Shown here piece by piece: positions 41,266 through 49,772 of a stretch of DNA of 53,399 bases (position 1 is the stretch's first letter; each line of letters opens with the position of its first letter). The position numbers were made by a program, and so were the translations under genes. This DNA is from a candidate division KSB1 bacterium (GTDB lineage Bacteria; Zhuqueibacterota; Zhuqueibacteria; Zhuqueibacterales; Zhuqueibacteraceae), in assembly GCA_034506175.1 (NCBI GenBank), contig JAPDQB010000044.1, forward strand, positions 1 to 53,399, written 5' to 3'. Below the pieces are notes generated by a model. That model saw nothing but the letters and a program-made list of their open reading frames with translations. It was not told the DNA's origin and made no database searches.

Positions 41266-42401
41266 GAATCATCATTGTCAGCACGGCGTATCCTTTGCGC
41301 GGCGGCATTGCGCATTACAATGCCCTGCTGGCCTCTCATTTAAGCAGGCGGCACACCGTCGAAATCATCACTTTTAAACGCCAATATCCGAAATTATTTT
41401 TCCCCGGCAAAAGCCAAGAAGAAAGCGGTGGGTCGTTTCCGCAAGACGGCATAACACCGGCGCCGCAATGGGTGGATTCCATCAATCCGTTGAATTGGAT
41501 GCGCGTGGCAAGAGAAATTCGCCGGCGAAAGCCGGATGTGCTGATTTTCAAATATTGGCTGCCATTTTTCGGGCCTTGTTTCGGCACGATTGCCCGGCTC
41601 GCCAAGCGCGGCACGAAGATCAAAGTTCTTTTCATTTGCGACAACGTCATTCCCCACGAGCGGCGTCTCGGCGACGTGGCGCTCACCAGATACGCTTTCA
41701 AACCCGCCGACTATTTCATTGTCCAATCCGACGCCGTCGAAAAAGATCTGCTGCAGCACTTCCCGGATGCGATATACCGCAAAGCGCCACACCCGGTTTA
41801 TGAAATCTTCGGCGCGCCGATGGCGAAATCTGCGGCGCGAAAAGCCTTGGGAATCACGGCGAGAAACGTCATTTTGTATTTTGGTTATATCCGGCCTTAC
41901 AAGGGCGTCATGGTGCTTTTGGAAGCCATGGCGAAGTTGCGCCAATCGCAATCCGAAATCGGTGAAACCTTGCTGCTTGTGGTGGGAGAATTTTATGACG
42001 ATGAACAAAAATATCGCCGACGCGGGCGCGAGCTGAATTTGGATTCTTGCCTTCGCTTTGTCGCCAATTATGTTCCGACCGCCGAAGTCGCGGCCTACTT
42101 CAGCGCGGCGGATGTGGTGGTATTGCCCTATCTCTCGGCGACACAAAGCGGCATCGCGCAAATTGCCTACCATTTTGACAAACCGGTGATTGCAACTGAA
42201 GTCGGCGGATTGACTGAAGTTGTGATTCACGAAAAAACAGGCTTCCTGGCGCCGCGGAATGATGCGCCCGCCCTCGCCGAATCCATCCGCCGGTTTTATC
42301 GCGAGCATCGCGAGAACGAATTTTCTGAGAATGTAAAAGTCGAGAAGCAAAAATACTCGTGGGATCGCGTGGTCGAAGCGATTGAAGCGCTGGTCAGATG
42401 A
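41262..42401 (+). CDS. Family 4 glycosyltransferase
   Basis: 379 residues, GT-B fold: IVSTAYPLRGGIAHYNALLA at the start, ICDNVIPHERR (typical of a subgroup acting on lipid-linked acceptors), LYFGYIRPYKGVMVLLEAM, and the donor-binding end VVLPYLSATQSGIAQIAYHFDKPVIATEVGGLTEVV. In that motif Glu of the usual EX7E is replaced by SATQSGIAQIA, as in several GT4 subgroups. The ATG overlaps the stop of the preceding gene by 4 nt. Its 3' end meets the minus-strand HepT-like pseudogene with only 2 nt between the stop codons. Confidence 0.9.
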   Translation: MRIIIVSTAYPLRGGIAHYNALLASHLSRRHTVEIITFKRQYPKLFFPGKSQEESGGSFPQDGITPAPQWVDSINPLNWMRVAREIRRRKPDVLIFKYWLPFFGPCFGTIARLAKRGTKIKVLFICDNVIPHERRLGDVALTRYAFKPADYFIVQSDAVEKDLLQHFPDAIYRKAPHPVYEIFGAPMAKSAARKALGITARNVILYFGYIRPYKGVMVLLEAMAKLRQSQSEIGETLLLVVGEFYDDEQKYRRRGRELNLDSCLRFVANYVPTAEVAAYFSAADVVVLPYLSATQSGIAQIAYHFDKPVIATEVGGLTEVVIHEKTGFLAPRNDAPALAESIRRFYREHRENEFSENVKVEKQKYSWDRVVEAIEALVR

Positions 42402-42403
42402 TC

Positions 42404-42929
42404 TCAACTTTTGGGCGGCGGGGTATTGGCAAGCTTGTCAACAAAAACCAGAAAGGTTTCAAGATCGGCTTTGAATTTGGTGTGCGCTTCAGGAAAGTTA
42501 ATTTCGATTTTCTTCATTTCTTCGAAATCAAAATTTGATAAACCGATATTGCGAAATTTGTGTCGAAACGCAATAAAGTTCAAGAGCAATTTATAAGTTT
42601 TTTTCAGAGATCACTGCTGGCCGCAATCCAGGCATGTCAAGCTTCATGTCATTTAAAAGTTCTTGTTGCCATGATTCCCCCTTCGGCATAACGCCATTGA
42701 TTGCATCGGCGATTCTTCTGAAAATTCGTTCAGCGCCAGAATAAAAATCAGAAAAGATTGATGCTTTACCTCGTAGAATAACCGAATTCGGTTTTAAGTC
42801 GGGATCGATATCCTGCCACTCCGCGTAAAGTCGATCGAGCTTTTGCATTTCATCCCGAATTTTAGCGGCGGTTTTGATGAACTGTTGTCTGTCTTTCAAA
42901 GCCGTTTTCATACTTGCTTTTACTGGCAT
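42404..42929 (-). pseudogene. HepT-like HEPN gene, frameshifted
   Basis: Read from the ATG at 42929 (GGAG before it), the frame gives 112 residues (IKTAAKIRDEMQKLDRLYAEW, then PAVISEKNL) and stops. Dropping one A from the A7 run (42598-42604 on the plus strand as T7) continues as SEKTYKLLLNFIAFRHKFRNIG to 42404. FRHKFRN and the helix pattern match HepT-like HEPN proteins, ribonuclease toxins paired with MNT antitoxins. No MNT gene is adjacent. The gene is A/T-richer than its neighbours and lies against the direction of the GT operon, so it is likely a late arrival. The run-length change could be a sequencing error. Confidence 0.7.
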
Positions 42930-43062
42930 GTGATCTCCGTGGCCTTGACAGTGATTGTTATGAACTCACAAGAAGCTCGGAAAAGAATCAGCCAATCATC
43001 AGTTGTTTATAAGGTATGAAAGCAGATTTTGATTTTCAACTGTAATTTTATGCTAACCAGCG

Positions 43063-43995
43063 ATGCCAACACATCAAAACAAAAATAGTAATGCCACAAC
43101 CCCCCTCGTCTGGATTCTCCTCGTCAACTGGAACGGCAAAAACGACACCCTTGCCTGCCTCGCCTCGCTGCGACAAGTCAGCTATCAACCGCGGCATATT
43201 CTGGTCATTGACAACGCCTCAACCGACGGCAGCGTCGAAGCGATTCGCGCGCAATTTCCGGAAGTGGAAATACTCGCCAATGCACGCAACGAGCGCTTTG
43301 CAACCGCCAATAATCAAGGCATGCAGAGGGCGCTGCAAGCCGGCGCCGAGCTGGTTCTGCTGCTGAATAACGACACCGAAGTCGCGCCGGATTTTCTCGA
43401 TCATCTCGTGCAAGCCCTCCACGCGCGCAGCGACGCCGGCATGGTTGCGCCAAAAATTTATTATCACCACAACCCCAATCTCCTATGGTTCGCCGGTGGA
43501 AAAGTGAATCTGTGGACGGGCCGCATTTCGCATCGTGGCTTGCGCCAGCTCGATTCGCCGGACAAGTTTCATCAAACCGAAGCGGTCGATTATCTCACCG
43601 GCTGCGCGATTTTAGCCAAACGCGAATGCCTGGAAAAAATCGGCTGGCTGGACGAAAGTTATTTCATGTACGCCGAAGACGCGGATTGGTGCTGGCGCGC
43701 GCAGCAGGCGGGTTTTGTTTGCTTATATCAACCGGCGGCGAAAATTTGGCACAAAGTCAGCGCTTCAACCGGCGGCGCGTTCAAAGTTTATCACAAGCTG
43801 CGCGGCAATTTTCTCTTCTTCAAACGCTACGCCAAATGGTATCACTGGCCGACAATCACCCTCAGCGTTCTGCTTGGCGCACTCGTCGAAATCGTCCGCC
43901 AAATCCGGCAAAATCCCTCGCAAGCATTGCGAACTGTTGGCGCCTTCTGGCACGGCGTTCGCGATATTTTGTTGCGCCGCCAGACGATGACATAA
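43063..43995 (+). CDS. Family 2 glycosyltransferase (rhamnosyltransferase-like)
   Basis: 310 residues: WILLVNWNGKNDTLACLASL, VIDNASTDGSVEAI, LLLNNDTEVAPDFLD, and AVDYLTGCAILAKRECLEKIGWLDESYFMYAEDADWCWRA split over about 195-235. This is the wbbL/rfbF type of GT2, often a rhamnosyltransferase; the sugar cannot be confirmed here because no dTDP-rhamnose genes are in the window. A short hydrophobic stretch near the end (PTITLSVLLGALVEIV) suggests membrane contact. It resumes the plus-strand cluster after the HepT-like insertion. Confidence 0.92.
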   Translation: MPTHQNKNSNATTPLVWILLVNWNGKNDTLACLASLRQVSYQPRHILVIDNASTDGSVEAIRAQFPEVEILANARNERFATANNQGMQRALQAGAELVLLLNNDTEVAPDFLDHLVQALHARSDAGMVAPKIYYHHNPNLLWFAGGKVNLWTGRISHRGLRQLDSPDKFHQTEAVDYLTGCAILAKRECLEKIGWLDESYFMYAEDADWCWRAQQAGFVCLYQPAAKIWHKVSASTGGAFKVYHKLRGNFLFFKRYAKWYHWPTITLSVLLGALVEIVRQIRQNPSQALRTVGAFWHGVRDILLRRQTMT

Positions 43996-44141
43996 GATTT
44001 GTTTTCCGCATAGCATCATTTAGACAGTACAATAAAAATGAGGGGCTGCGACGGTGATGATCAAATCCACTTTGCTCCTTGCAATTTACCGGGTTCATTT
44101 GTAACTTGAATGTGCAGGAAACATCAACGAGGAGAAACATC

Positions 44142-46418
44142 ATGAATCGACGACAGATGATGCTCGCTTTTGCGCTGGCTCTGCTGGCGACCCGCCCCGC
44201 CCTTTCCCAAACTGTGTGGCAAAAATATCAAGGCAATCCCGTGTTCACCGCCAGCCAAAGCTGGGAAAATCCTTACGGTGTGATCGGCCCGCGCATTTTG
44301 AAAATCGGGAACGTTTACAAAATGTGGTACACTGGTTTAGGCACTCATCGGCAAATCGGCCTTGCCACCTCAACCGACGGCATTAATTGGACGAGGTCGA
44401 ACCCGAATCCGGTTTTACCGAACGGCCAGCCCGGCGCTTTTGATGCGGATCATGTCGATTACGGTTCGGTTGTTTTTCACAACAATAAATATTGGATGTG
44501 GTACACCGGTTGGAACAATGGAATTAAAAAAATTGGTTTGGCCACCTCGCTGGATGGCGTGAATTGGACGAGACATCCCAACAACCCGGTGCTAACCGTT
44601 GGCGCCGGCGCGGCGTGGGATGCGCAGAGCGTGTTTGCACCTTATGTTATTTTTGATGGAACCTCTTTTAAAATGTGGTATCACGGCAGCGGCCAGTATG
44701 TGCAAGCGGCAGGATTCGCCGAATCAACCGACGGTATTATTTGGAAAAAACATCAAAACAATCCGGTGCTTCCGCCGGTTCCCAACTCTTGGGAATCGTA
44801 TACCATGGGCATCAACACGGTAGTGTTGACAAACGGCGTCTATCAAATGTGGTATGGCGGTAACGATGGCGCCATCACGCGTCTCGGTTATGCCACTTCT
44901 AACGACGGTGTAAATTGGCAAAAATATAGCAGCAATCCGATTCTTGGACCCGGTGGCTCCGGCGCCTGGGACAGCGCCATGATCGGCGGATTTTGTGTCG
45001 TACGTGAAAACAATGCGTATAAAATGTGGTACAGCGGGCGCAGCGGCGATCCGTGGCTCATCGGCTACGCCACTTCACAAATCACCCCGATGCCTGTTTC
45101 CAAGCGTTTTGTTTATATTCCCCGCATTTATGGGCTCCCCGGCGACACCATCACGGTTACGCTTTTCGCCGATTCCGTCTCCGGCATCAGCGGCGGCGAT
45201 GTAACGATTTTATTTGATGCTGAAACCTTGAAAGCCGTCAGGGTTCAATCAACGAAATACACGCGCGATTTTTTAATTGCCGCCAATCTCGACACGCCGG
45301 GCGTTGCGCGCGTTTCGCTGGCGAGTCCACGAGCCGCCGTCGGTGGAGGGGGAGGCTTGTTTAATATAAAAATGCTTGTCAACCCTGCGCTTCCAGTGCC
45401 TCCGACTCCTCAACCCAGGCCATTAAAGTTGGCTCACACCGCCTTTTACGCGGAGAGCGGTAAATCGATTTCGATCACCAAACGCGACGGCGAATTTATT
45501 TTGGGCCGCTCGCGCGGCGACGTGAATCGAGACGGCCGCATCAACGCCGCCGATGCGATTCTCGCCTTGCGCATTGCAGCCGGGCTTCTTATTCCGACTC
45601 CCAATCAGCTCGCCGACGCCGATATCGACGGCAACGGCGAGGTGGAAAGCCTGGATGCCAGTTGTATGTTGAAACGCGCGGTCGGTTTGGATTGCCCGAC
45701 CGGCGGCGCCTCCACTATCGCCGCGAATCTTCTCATCTCGCCTTTTCGTGCCGGGGCCGGCCATCAAACGGAGACGAGCCTCTCGCTGAATGGCATCGAC
45801 AAGCTGCTCGGCGGCGATGTGAGTTTGCACTTTGACGCCAGTGCCCTCGAAATAACCGACGTTCAGCCGAGCCCGGAGCTGGAAGGTGCCGGCTTCGTGG
45901 CCAATTTGGAAAACAGCGGCCAAGTCAATTTCAGCTTTGCCGCTGCGAACGGTTTTCAAGCCAGCACAATTGCCATCGTCAAGTTGCGCGCCAAAAAACA
46001 AGTCGACGAGAAAAGCTTGCGCGCAACTGACATGACATTTTTTGATGCGCAAGGCCGGCGCTGGAAAGGCGTGTTGACCGGCGTCAATGAAGCGCCGGTT
46101 TCGAGCCTGCCCGCACAATTTCATCTCGAGCAAAACTATCCGAATCCGTTTTATTTGCACGCAAACTCTCCGGGCCGCGCCAGCCAAACACAAATTCGTT
46201 ACGCCTTGCCGCACACCGCGCATGTCAAGCTCGCCGTTTATGATATTAACGGCAGGCTGGTGCGTCTCCTGGAAGATGCCGAAAAACCGGCCGGCGAACA
46301 TGCTCGAATCTGGGATGGCCTCGACGAAAACAGAGCGCCGGCGGCAACGGGCTTTTATCTTTACCGGTTGCAAGCCGGACAAATCACCTCGACGCGGAAA
46401 TTATTGTTGCTGCCGTAG
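44142..46418 (+). CDS. Secreted beta-propeller protein with dockerin and sorting domain
   Basis: 758 residues. Signal peptide (MNRRQMMLAFALALLATRPALSQ), then a five-bladed propeller (about 24-315) with repeats of YKMWYTG and GLATSxDGxNWTR, as in GH43/GH130-like glycosidases. Next come a cohesin-like sandwich (about 322-415), a type I dockerin (GDVNRDGRINAADAILALRI, DADIDGNGEVESLDAS), a second cohesin-like sandwich and a type IX sorting domain (HLEQNYPNPF, AVYDINGRLVRLL). The start is set by AGGAG 7 nt upstream. Classic catalytic acids could not be assigned. It may process or bind the exported polymer at the cell surface. Confidence 0.87.
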   Translation: MNRRQMMLAFALALLATRPALSQTVWQKYQGNPVFTASQSWENPYGVIGPRILKIGNVYKMWYTGLGTHRQIGLATSTDGINWTRSNPNPVLPNGQPGAFDADHVDYGSVVFHNNKYWMWYTGWNNGIKKIGLATSLDGVNWTRHPNNPVLTVGAGAAWDAQSVFAPYVIFDGTSFKMWYHGSGQYVQAAGFAESTDGIIWKKHQNNPVLPPVPNSWESYTMGINTVVLTNGVYQMWYGGNDGAITRLGYATSNDGVNWQKYSSNPILGPGGSGAWDSAMIGGFCVVRENNAYKMWYSGRSGDPWLIGYATSQITPMPVSKRFVYIPRIYGLPGDTITVTLFADSVSGISGGDVTILFDAETLKAVRVQSTKYTRDFLIAANLDTPGVARVSLASPRAAVGGGGGLFNIKMLVNPALPVPPTPQPRPLKLAHTAFYAESGKSISITKRDGEFILGRSRGDVNRDGRINAADAILALRIAAGLLIPTPNQLADADIDGNGEVESLDASCMLKRAVGLDCPTGGASTIAANLLISPFRAGAGHQTETSLSLNGIDKLLGGDVSLHFDASALEITDVQPSPELEGAGFVANLENSGQVNFSFAAANGFQASTIAIVKLRAKKQVDEKSLRATDMTFFDAQGRRWKGVLTGVNEAPVSSLPAQFHLEQNYPNPFYLHANSPGRASQTQIRYALPHTAHVKLAVYDINGRLVRLLEDAEKPAGEHARIWDGLDENRAPAATGFYLYRLQAGQITSTRKLLLLP

Positions 46419-46436
46419 AAAAGTTTAAAATTGAGA

Positions 46437-46500
46437 CTGACCGGTCACTTGAAGCAGGCGAAGTTTAAAACATTTTTGTGCATAAAAGTGACCGGTCAGT
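46437..46500. repeat. Perfect inverted repeat with TGACCGGTCA cores
   Basis: ACTGACCGGTCACTT (46437-46451) and AAGTGACCGGTCAGT (46486-46500) are exact inverted copies, and each holds the palindrome TGACCGGTCA. A third copy, TGACCGGTCAGTGA, lies at 24827-24840. The spacing of 49 bp between arms and the self-palindromic cores suggest paired operator sites (TetR-type sites often look like this) or a small repeat family. It precedes the flippase gene. Confidence 0.55.
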
Positions 46501-46543
46501 GTCTTTACCAATACTAGCCACGGAAGGTCTCGAATCGCATCGT

Positions 46544-47881
46544 ATGCGATTGGCCGATTACCTCAAACAAAGCGCCTGGGCCGGCCTGGATAAATCGCTG
46601 CCGGTCATCTACGGCCTGGGATTTCTTTTCGCCGTCGTCCGCGTCTTGCCGAAAGAAGAGTTTGGACTGCTCGGCTTGTTCCAGGCCGTGTTTCTTTTTA
46701 TTGAGATGATCGATCAGACGTTGGTTCAAATTCCGTTGGTGAAATTTTTATCCGAGGGAAAAGAGAACAATTGGTCGATTCCGGCGTCGTTCTTGCTGAG
46801 TTTGTTGGTGTTGTTGCTTTCCGCCATCGCCTGTCTCGTGGCCGCGCCGTTACTGGCGGCATTGATGGAGGCGCCGAAATTGGCGGAGTTGCTGTGGCTG
46901 ACACCTGTGCTCGTTGCCGCCTTTTTCTTGAAAAATTTGGCCGGCCAGATTTGCATTGCCCATCATTGGTTCCGGCGTTTATTCGTGATCGACGCCGCTT
47001 ATTTTCTCGGCTCGTTGATGCTTTTGCTCGGCTGGCATGTCGCGTTCGAGCTCTCCGACACCCGCGAGGTGATCTGGATCAACATTTGCGCCGCGATGGC
47101 TGCGTCATTATTGTCCGTGATTTTAACCTGGGATGTACTCAAGCAAACACGATGGCAATTCAAGCTGGCGCAGCTTAAACGGTTTCTGGCGTTTGGCAAA
47201 TACTCGTTCGGCACCGGCATCGGAAATTTTTTTTACGCCCAAATCGACGTTTTTTTAATCGGTTATTTTTACGATCTCACCAAAGTGGCGATCTATCGCG
47301 CCGGAAAAATTATTTTCCAATTTTATAACATCGTTTCGCAGGCCACGCAAGTCGTGCTGCTGCCCTTGATCTCTCAGCTTGACACCGCCGGCAAGCGCGA
47401 AGAATTGCGCGCCCTTGCCGAAAAGACAATCTGCTTTCTGTTTCTCATTCTTTTGCCATTGCATCTGCTTCTGTTGTTTGGCGCTGAATTGCTGTTGCAG
47501 GTTGTTTATCACGGAAAGTACAACGATGCCGTCCCGATTTTGCGGGTGTTGGTGCTGGGCGCATTTTTTTTGCCCTGGGGCGCGGTGGGATCGAACATGC
47601 AAATGGGCACGGGAAAATCAAGGGTGAGCTTTCTCTTCGTCATCCTGGTTGCGGCCTTCAACCTGGCGGCGAATCTGCTTCTGCTTCCCCGCCTTGGCGT
47701 CATCGGCGCGGGGTTGGCCACTACCCTCACGATGCTGTTTGGCGGCACCTTGCACACGCTTTATATGAGGCGAGCCGTCGGCTTAACCCTGGCCGGGGTT
47801 TGGCAGCGGCGCTTGGATGCGCTGCATTTCAGCCGCGGGTGGATGGCAAAACTCAGAACCACGATGATATCTACGCGCTGA
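46544..47881 (+). CDS. Second Wzx-type flippase
   Basis: About 445 residues with about 12 helices of the MOP/polysaccharide-transporter superfamily: LADYLKQSAWAGLDKSLPVI at the start, FGKYSFGTGIGNFFYAQIDVFLIGYF as the second-half start, and VLVLGAFFLPWGAVGSNMQMGTGK. I prefer the ATG at 46544, which matches the family N-terminus; a GTG/TTG-type start further upstream at 46478 would put part of the coding region in an inverted repeat. It should move a lipid-linked glycan; having a second flippase points to a second polymer. Confidence 0.85.
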   Translation: MRLADYLKQSAWAGLDKSLPVIYGLGFLFAVVRVLPKEEFGLLGLFQAVFLFIEMIDQTLVQIPLVKFLSEGKENNWSIPASFLLSLLVLLLSAIACLVAAPLLAALMEAPKLAELLWLTPVLVAAFFLKNLAGQICIAHHWFRRLFVIDAAYFLGSLMLLLGWHVAFELSDTREVIWINICAAMAASLLSVILTWDVLKQTRWQFKLAQLKRFLAFGKYSFGTGIGNFFYAQIDVFLIGYFYDLTKVAIYRAGKIIFQFYNIVSQATQVVLLPLISQLDTAGKREELRALAEKTICFLFLILLPLHLLLLFGAELLLQVVYHGKYNDAVPILRVLVLGAFFLPWGAVGSNMQMGTGKSRVSFLFVILVAAFNLAANLLLLPRLGVIGAGLATTLTMLFGGTLHTLYMRRAVGLTLAGVWQRRLDALHFSRGWMAKLRTTMISTR

Positions 47882-48016
47882 TAAAACTAAAAAATTTTTG
47901 AAAAGATGTTTTATTCGCGTTCATAAAAATACCTTGCCTTTGCTCGCCAATCTTTTTATCATTTATATCCCGAGTTTTAAAAAGAAGTGGAGTTTGTTCA
48001 ATATTGGAGCATCTTT

Positions 48017-49057
48017 ATGCCCGATCTCGCCATCATCGGCGCCGGGAGTTGGGGAAAAAATCTCGTGCGGAATTTTTATGAATTGCGCCGCCAAAACACG
48101 GTTTACGCCTGCGACCTTGACGCCGGCAAGCTCGAACGCCTGCGCCAGGCTTATCCGCTGCTGAAAACGACCTCGAATGATGAAGAAATTTTGGCCAATG
48201 CGCAGATCAAAGCCGTTGTCATCGCCACGACGGCGGCCAGCCATTTTGAAAAAGCCAAACAGGCGCTCTTGGCCGGCAAGGATGTTTTCGTCGAGAAGCC
48301 CCTCACGCTGAATTATCGCGATGCCCTCGAGTTGGCCGAATTGGCCGAGCGCCAGCAGCGTCTTTTGATGGTCGGCCATCTCATGATTTATCATCCCGTC
48401 GCGCTGCAGTTGCGCGAGCTGATCAAAAACGGCGAGTTGGGCGAGGTTTACTACATTTATTCCCAGCGCGTCAATCTCGGCCAGGTGCGCAAAGACGAAA
48501 ACGCCCTGTGGAGCTTGGGCCCGCACGATCTTTCATTGCTTTTCTATTTGATCGATCAGGAGCCGGTCGATGTCGCGGCGCGCGGACAAACCTATTTGCA
48601 AAACGGCATCGAAGACGTCGTCTTTGTCAGCTTGAATTTTCCCAATCGCGTCTCGGCGCACATTCACCTGAGCTGGCTCGATCCCCACAAGTTGCGCAAG
48701 ATCACTGTCGTCGGCAGCAAAAAAATGGCGGTGTTTGACGACATGGCGGCAACGGAAAAACTTCGCATCTATGATAACCGCGCCGAGAAAAAAATCGACT
48801 ACGACACCTACGGCGACTCGATCACGTTGCGTTTCGGCGACGTCGTGATTCCTTACGTCGCCGTCACCGAGCCGCTGAAATTGGAGTGCCAGCACTTTCT
48901 CGATTGCGTCGAACAGCGCCGGCGGCCGCGCACCGATGGCCGCGACGGCGTGCGCGTCGTGAAAGTTCTCGAAGCCGCCAATCATTCTTTGCAACACAAT
49001 GGAATTCCCGTCAATCTGGAGACTTACTTTGCAGAACTTCATTCATCCCACCGCTAA
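48017..49057 (+). CDS. Gfo/Idh/MocA-family oxidoreductase (WbpB-like)
   Basis: 346 residues: NAD-binding LAIIGAGSWGKNLVRNF, FVEKPLTLNYRDALELAE with the family Lys, and GHLMIYHPVALQLRELI. GGAG lies 8 nt before the ATG at 48017, which I prefer to 47987. Next to it are an N-acetyltransferase and a UDP-GlcNAc 2-epimerase. In the WbpA-B-E-D-I route to UDP-2,3-diacetamido-hexuronic acids this would be the 3-dehydrogenase step (WbpB). The 6-dehydrogenase (WbpA) and aminotransferase (WbpE) are not in the window, so this assignment rests on context. Confidence 0.87.
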   Translation: MPDLAIIGAGSWGKNLVRNFYELRRQNTVYACDLDAGKLERLRQAYPLLKTTSNDEEILANAQIKAVVIATTAASHFEKAKQALLAGKDVFVEKPLTLNYRDALELAELAERQQRLLMVGHLMIYHPVALQLRELIKNGELGEVYYIYSQRVNLGQVRKDENALWSLGPHDLSLLFYLIDQEPVDVAARGQTYLQNGIEDVVFVSLNFPNRVSAHIHLSWLDPHKLRKITVVGSKKMAVFDDMAATEKLRIYDNRAEKKIDYDTYGDSITLRFGDVVIPYVAVTEPLKLECQHFLDCVEQRRRPRTDGRDGVRVVKVLEAANHSLQHNGIPVNLETYFAELHSSHR

Positions 49058-49772
49058 AATTGCGCCGGGCGCGAGCCTCGGCGCCAATTGTTATATCGAC
49101 GCCAACGTGATGATCGGGCCGGATAGCCGCCTCGGCCACGGCGTCATCATCCATCCCGACACCGTCATCGGCGCCGGCGTTCGCATCGATGATCACACGG
49201 TCATCGGCAAGCTGCCGATGCGCGCAGCAGCCAGCGCCATCACCAAGGAAGAAACTTTGCCCGGCTGCGTCATCGGCGACCGCTGCATCGTTGGAACTTT
49301 TGTGGTGATCTATCGCGGCTGCGTGATCGAGCAAAATGTGCTGGTGGCTGACCTGGCGTCGGTTCGCGAAAACGTCCGCATCGGCGAATACACCATCGTC
49401 GGCCGCGGCGTCACCGTCGAAAATAAAGTCACGATCGGCAAACGCTGCAAATTGGAAACGGAAGCTTACATCACCGCGTTGTCCGAAATCGGTGATTACT
49501 GTTTCATTGCGCCGGAAGTGACGTTTACGAACGACAATTTTCTCGGGCGCACCAAGGATCGCTTCAAATATCACAAAGGCGTCACGATGAAAAAGGGCGC
49601 GCGGATCGGCGCCAATGTCACGGTGCTGCCCGGCATCAACATCGAAGAAGAGGCGCTGGTCGCGGCCGGCTCGGTGGTAACGCGCGACGTGCCGGCCCGA
49701 AAAATCGTTCTCGGCAATCCGGCGCGAGTTTGGCGCGATGTCCCGCCGGAACAACTTTTGGAAAACCAGTGA
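49029..49772 (+). CDS. Hexapeptide N-acetyltransferase (WbpD-like)
   Basis: 247 residues of left-handed beta-helix: repeated hexapeptides from NFIHPTAKIAPGASLGANCY, then VIGPDSRLGHGVIIHPDTVIG, EVTFTNDNF (loop seen in UDP-3-amino-sugar acetyltransferases) and the closing VTRDVPARKIVLGNPARV. It is longer than WbpD (about 190) because of extra N-terminal coils and a small insert (KLPMRAAASAITKEE). I chose the TTG at 49029: GGAG lies 7 nt upstream, and family members begin at the equivalent of LQNFIHPTA. It overlaps the oxidoreductase gene by 29 nt. An ATG at 48999 is possible. Confidence 0.86.
   Translation: MQNFIHPTAKIAPGASLGANCYIDANVMIGPDSRLGHGVIIHPDTVIGAGVRIDDHTVIGKLPMRAAASAITKEETLPGCVIGDRCIVGTFVVIYRGCVIEQNVLVADLASVRENVRIGEYTIVGRGVTVENKVTIGKRCKLETEAYITALSEIGDYCFIAPEVTFTNDNFLGRTKDRFKYHKGVTMKKGARIGANVTVLPGINIEEEALVAAGSVVTRDVPARKIVLGNPARVWRDVPPEQLLENQ

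Noticed and set aside
42598..42610. A AAA AAC slippery heptamer, as a programmed -1 frameshift in the HepT-like gene
   Set aside because: The heptamer is in the right phase, but a -1 shift soon meets a stop; the full protein needs a +1 shift or loss of one A.
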